From the NCBI RefSeq assembly GCF_017591425.1, contig NW_024467120.1, positions 8,866,001 to 8,930,000 on the forward strand: 64,000 bases of DNA. The letters run 5' to 3'. The notes under the pieces are model-generated. The model had not been told where the DNA came from and did not search any database. It worked only from the letters and a program-made list of their open reading frames with translations. The translations under genes and the position numbers were made by a program. The DNA is from Ochotona curzoniae (Eukaryota; Chordata; Mammalia; Lagomorpha; Ochotonidae). Below, one piece after another: positions 61,984 to 64,000 of the stretch (the stretch's first letter is position 1; each line of letters starts with the position of its first letter).

Positions 61984-62602
61984 TTTTGCTTAACATATTC
62001 AACCTTTCGTGGTTTCTTGATCATATGGACTACAGATAGAATAACTATTTTAGTATCTTTGTTTACTGATTCAATTGTCTGTATCATTCTGGTTCTTTCC
62101 AAATATTATTTGTGCTCTACCTTTTCATTCTCTCCTATTAAGACCAGTTGTGCAAATAGAAGAGTTGTTAACATTTTTCCTTTAAAGGTGAAAGAGTAAA
62201 TAAGAGTTTACAGGACATCTGGTGTGTTACAAGTCCTCAACTCTGCTCATGTAGCAAGAACGTGGCCAAAGACAATGTTGGGGTTGGCTAATGATAAATA
62301 AACCTTCTTATCCTAGAGAGTCTTTTACTAGGAGATAATTTCCTCCTTGGCATTAGATTACATTCTCAAACAAAATGATTTCTCTCACGTTTTGTTGTTG
62401 TTGTCCATAATTGCCTGGGGTACCTTAACTTTTCCTTTTAGGAAATGCATCATTTTATTGTTCATTCAAAAATGCCTTATTAGAATCTTAGAATCTCCCC
62501 TTCTTAAACTGCATATTTAACCCACTTACTTGCCTTCACAGGTGATTACTGCCCTACCGTGCTATCCATGTAAACCTCATGTCTTGGTTCATCTTTGATA
62601 GA

Positions 62603-62912
62603 TATTTTTTAAAGATTTTTTTTTTATTGGAAAGGCATATATACAGAGAGGAGGATCTTCCATCTACTGGTTCACTCCCCAAGTGGCCACAATACCAGAG
62701 CTAAGTTGATCTGAAGCCAGCAGCCAGGAGCTTATTCTGAGTCTCCCACGTGGGTGCAGGGTCCCAAGGCTTTGGGCCATCCTCCACTGCTTTTCCAGGC
62801 CACAAGCAGGGAGCTGGATGGGAAGCAGGGCATTGGGATTAAACCCAGCGGCCATTTGGGATCCTGGATGTTTAAGGCGAGGATTTAGCCACTAGGCTAT
62901 CATTCTGGACCC
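62603..62912 (-). repeat. CSINE, full length, antisense
   Basis: Tail complement AAAGATTTTTTTTTTATTGG, typical body, end CATTCTGGACCC. The duplication TCATCTTTGA lies at 62589-62598 and 62913-62922, extending imperfectly by a few bases. Confidence 0.92.
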
Positions 62913-63034
62913 TCATCTTTGAGATTTTAAATTTAATTATACACTGGGAGTGCTGACAGTTTTGATGGCCGTGCTAAATGGAAAGCCTTCCATCTCTCCT
63001 TAATCCTGAGACATACATCTCATTAAGAAAAGGT

Positions 63035-63255
63035 TCTTTAATTTCTTTGCAAGGCCGAGAGACAGAAACAGATGGTCAGACAGCCCCTCCTGTCTGCTGC
63101 CACACTGGGTGCAAATTCTGTAATATTTGAGGAAGCTGAAGCCAGCAGCATGGAACCCAGCTGGCAAGGACTCTCCACTGAGGAATGACTGCTGCCTGTG
63201 GGGTTCTGCACTGGCAGCAAACCGGAGGTAGAAGCTGTAGAGGGCAATCTAACAC
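63035..63255 (-). repeat. Possible very old CSINE, antisense
   Basis: TTAATTTCTTTGCAAGGCCGAG, a GAGAGACAGAAACAG part, GAAGCTGAAGCCAGCAGCATGG and CTGGCAGCAAACCGG suggest a heavily decayed SINE. Low certainty. Confidence 0.35.
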
Positions 63256-64000
63256 ATGTGCTCCAAATTGTGGTCCACCAAATGACCACCCCTCACTGAA
63301 TCTGTACCCATCTTATTCCGACTTGGAATTTTTGTATGGCTCACTGTTCTTTCATGTGGTATACATTTTTAGACTCTTTATACTTGTGTTTGAAACTGTA
63401 CCCTATAGGGTCAAAGAAATGAAGAAATAACAGAAATATTTTGAGGTTAGCTTGCAGTACAGCTCCTTTGTCCAGCTTGCATGTGTATGACACCTGGTTA
63501 AGTTTGTGACTTTGTTGGTGAAAATTTCTACCCTCCAAAGACTGCATTTTTGGTTTTTAAACATGCCTTGTAGGAAGAGGCATGGATATGACCTGTGCCT
63601 ACACAGAAAGCCCAGAGCTTCCCTTCTGAACAATCAATCAAACTCCTTAGTCTGATCCATCTCTTCCCTTCGTAGAAAAGTGACATGAGTGAAAGCTGGT
63701 AGGGAGACAGATCAGAGCATTGTGGCTGGCTCTTTATCTGGCCACATTGTAATCAACTTTTTCTCAACAAAGAACTGGGCCTTTCATGTTTGCTTCCAAT
63801 GTTTGGGTAGCAAAAATCACAATTATCAATGTATTTTAAATTCTTTCTCTGCTCAAGATGATTTGTCTTGGTTGGGCCTTCTTTTAGGTCATTGTAATAT
63901 TTGGCATCAGGTTATCATGGTAAGGGAATGTTTGTTCCTCTGCTGTATTAGCTAGTCTGTTTCAGTAGGATCTCAGAATAGAGAAGTTCCTAATTGCTGG
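63256..64000. other. Intergenic, no gene recognised
   Basis: No repeat or gene assigned up to the end of the window. Confidence 0.6.

Overview
The window is mammalian nuclear DNA, almost certainly lagomorph and most likely pika (Ochotona) rather than rabbit. The evidence is the repeat content. More than twenty copies of a roughly 330-bp tRNA-derived C-type SINE (CSINE) are scattered on both strands. They share a common 5' end (GGGCCC...CAGTGGC), RNA polymerase III promoter-like boxes, a CT-rich 3' part and an A-rich AATAAA tail. Lagomorph-type L1 3' ends, ancient MIR, L2 and hAT fragments, and MaLR-like LTRs are also present. Base composition is AT-rich and no multi-exon gene is visible. Nearly all open frames in the window are short chance frames or translated SINE sequence.

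Only one gene is convincing: an intronless HDGFL1 (hepatoma-derived growth factor-like 1) locus at about 15.2-16.65 kb, in a small GC- and CpG-enriched island. Its PWWP domain is intact (94 residues). An in-frame TAG then separates it from the acidic C-terminal part, which continues in the same frame for 106 more codons and still ends like HDGFL1. Downstream are a 3' UTR-like stretch and a clear AATAAA. From memory, human HDGFL1 lies in a gene-poor interval at 6p22 between CASC15/SOX4 and PRL. The empty surroundings here fit that, but no neighbour is visible in the window to prove synteny.

Layout: 1-15 kb is intergenic, with two young CSINEs, two older ones, one MIR and a MaLR-like LTR. 15.2-16.65 kb is HDGFL1. 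16.65-25 kb is intergenic with MIR fragments and one CSINE. 25-27.45 kb is a cluster of two CSINEs, one split by a 229-bp LTR-like insert, plus a pyrimidine-rich LTR-like block. 27.5-36.5 kb is mostly unassigned. 36.5-37.9 kb is an antisense L1 ORF2 remnant carrying two nested SINEs. 38.8-46.1 kb holds L2, L1 and SINE fragments and GT repeats. 46.7-51.35 kb is a repeat-dense block containing two gap-free 334-bp copies of an element I cannot name. 53.7-64 kb holds more CSINEs, two L1 3' ends in opposite orientation, two hAT fragments, and an old L1 split by one of the hATs.

I found no operon-like or otherwise novel multi-gene system. The observations most worth a second look are the HDGFL1 stop codon (UAG followed by CUA), the unidentified 334-bp repeat pair, the compact LTR-like element inside a SINE, and an LTR-like block with repeated GATTGG motifs at 43.8-44.13 kb.
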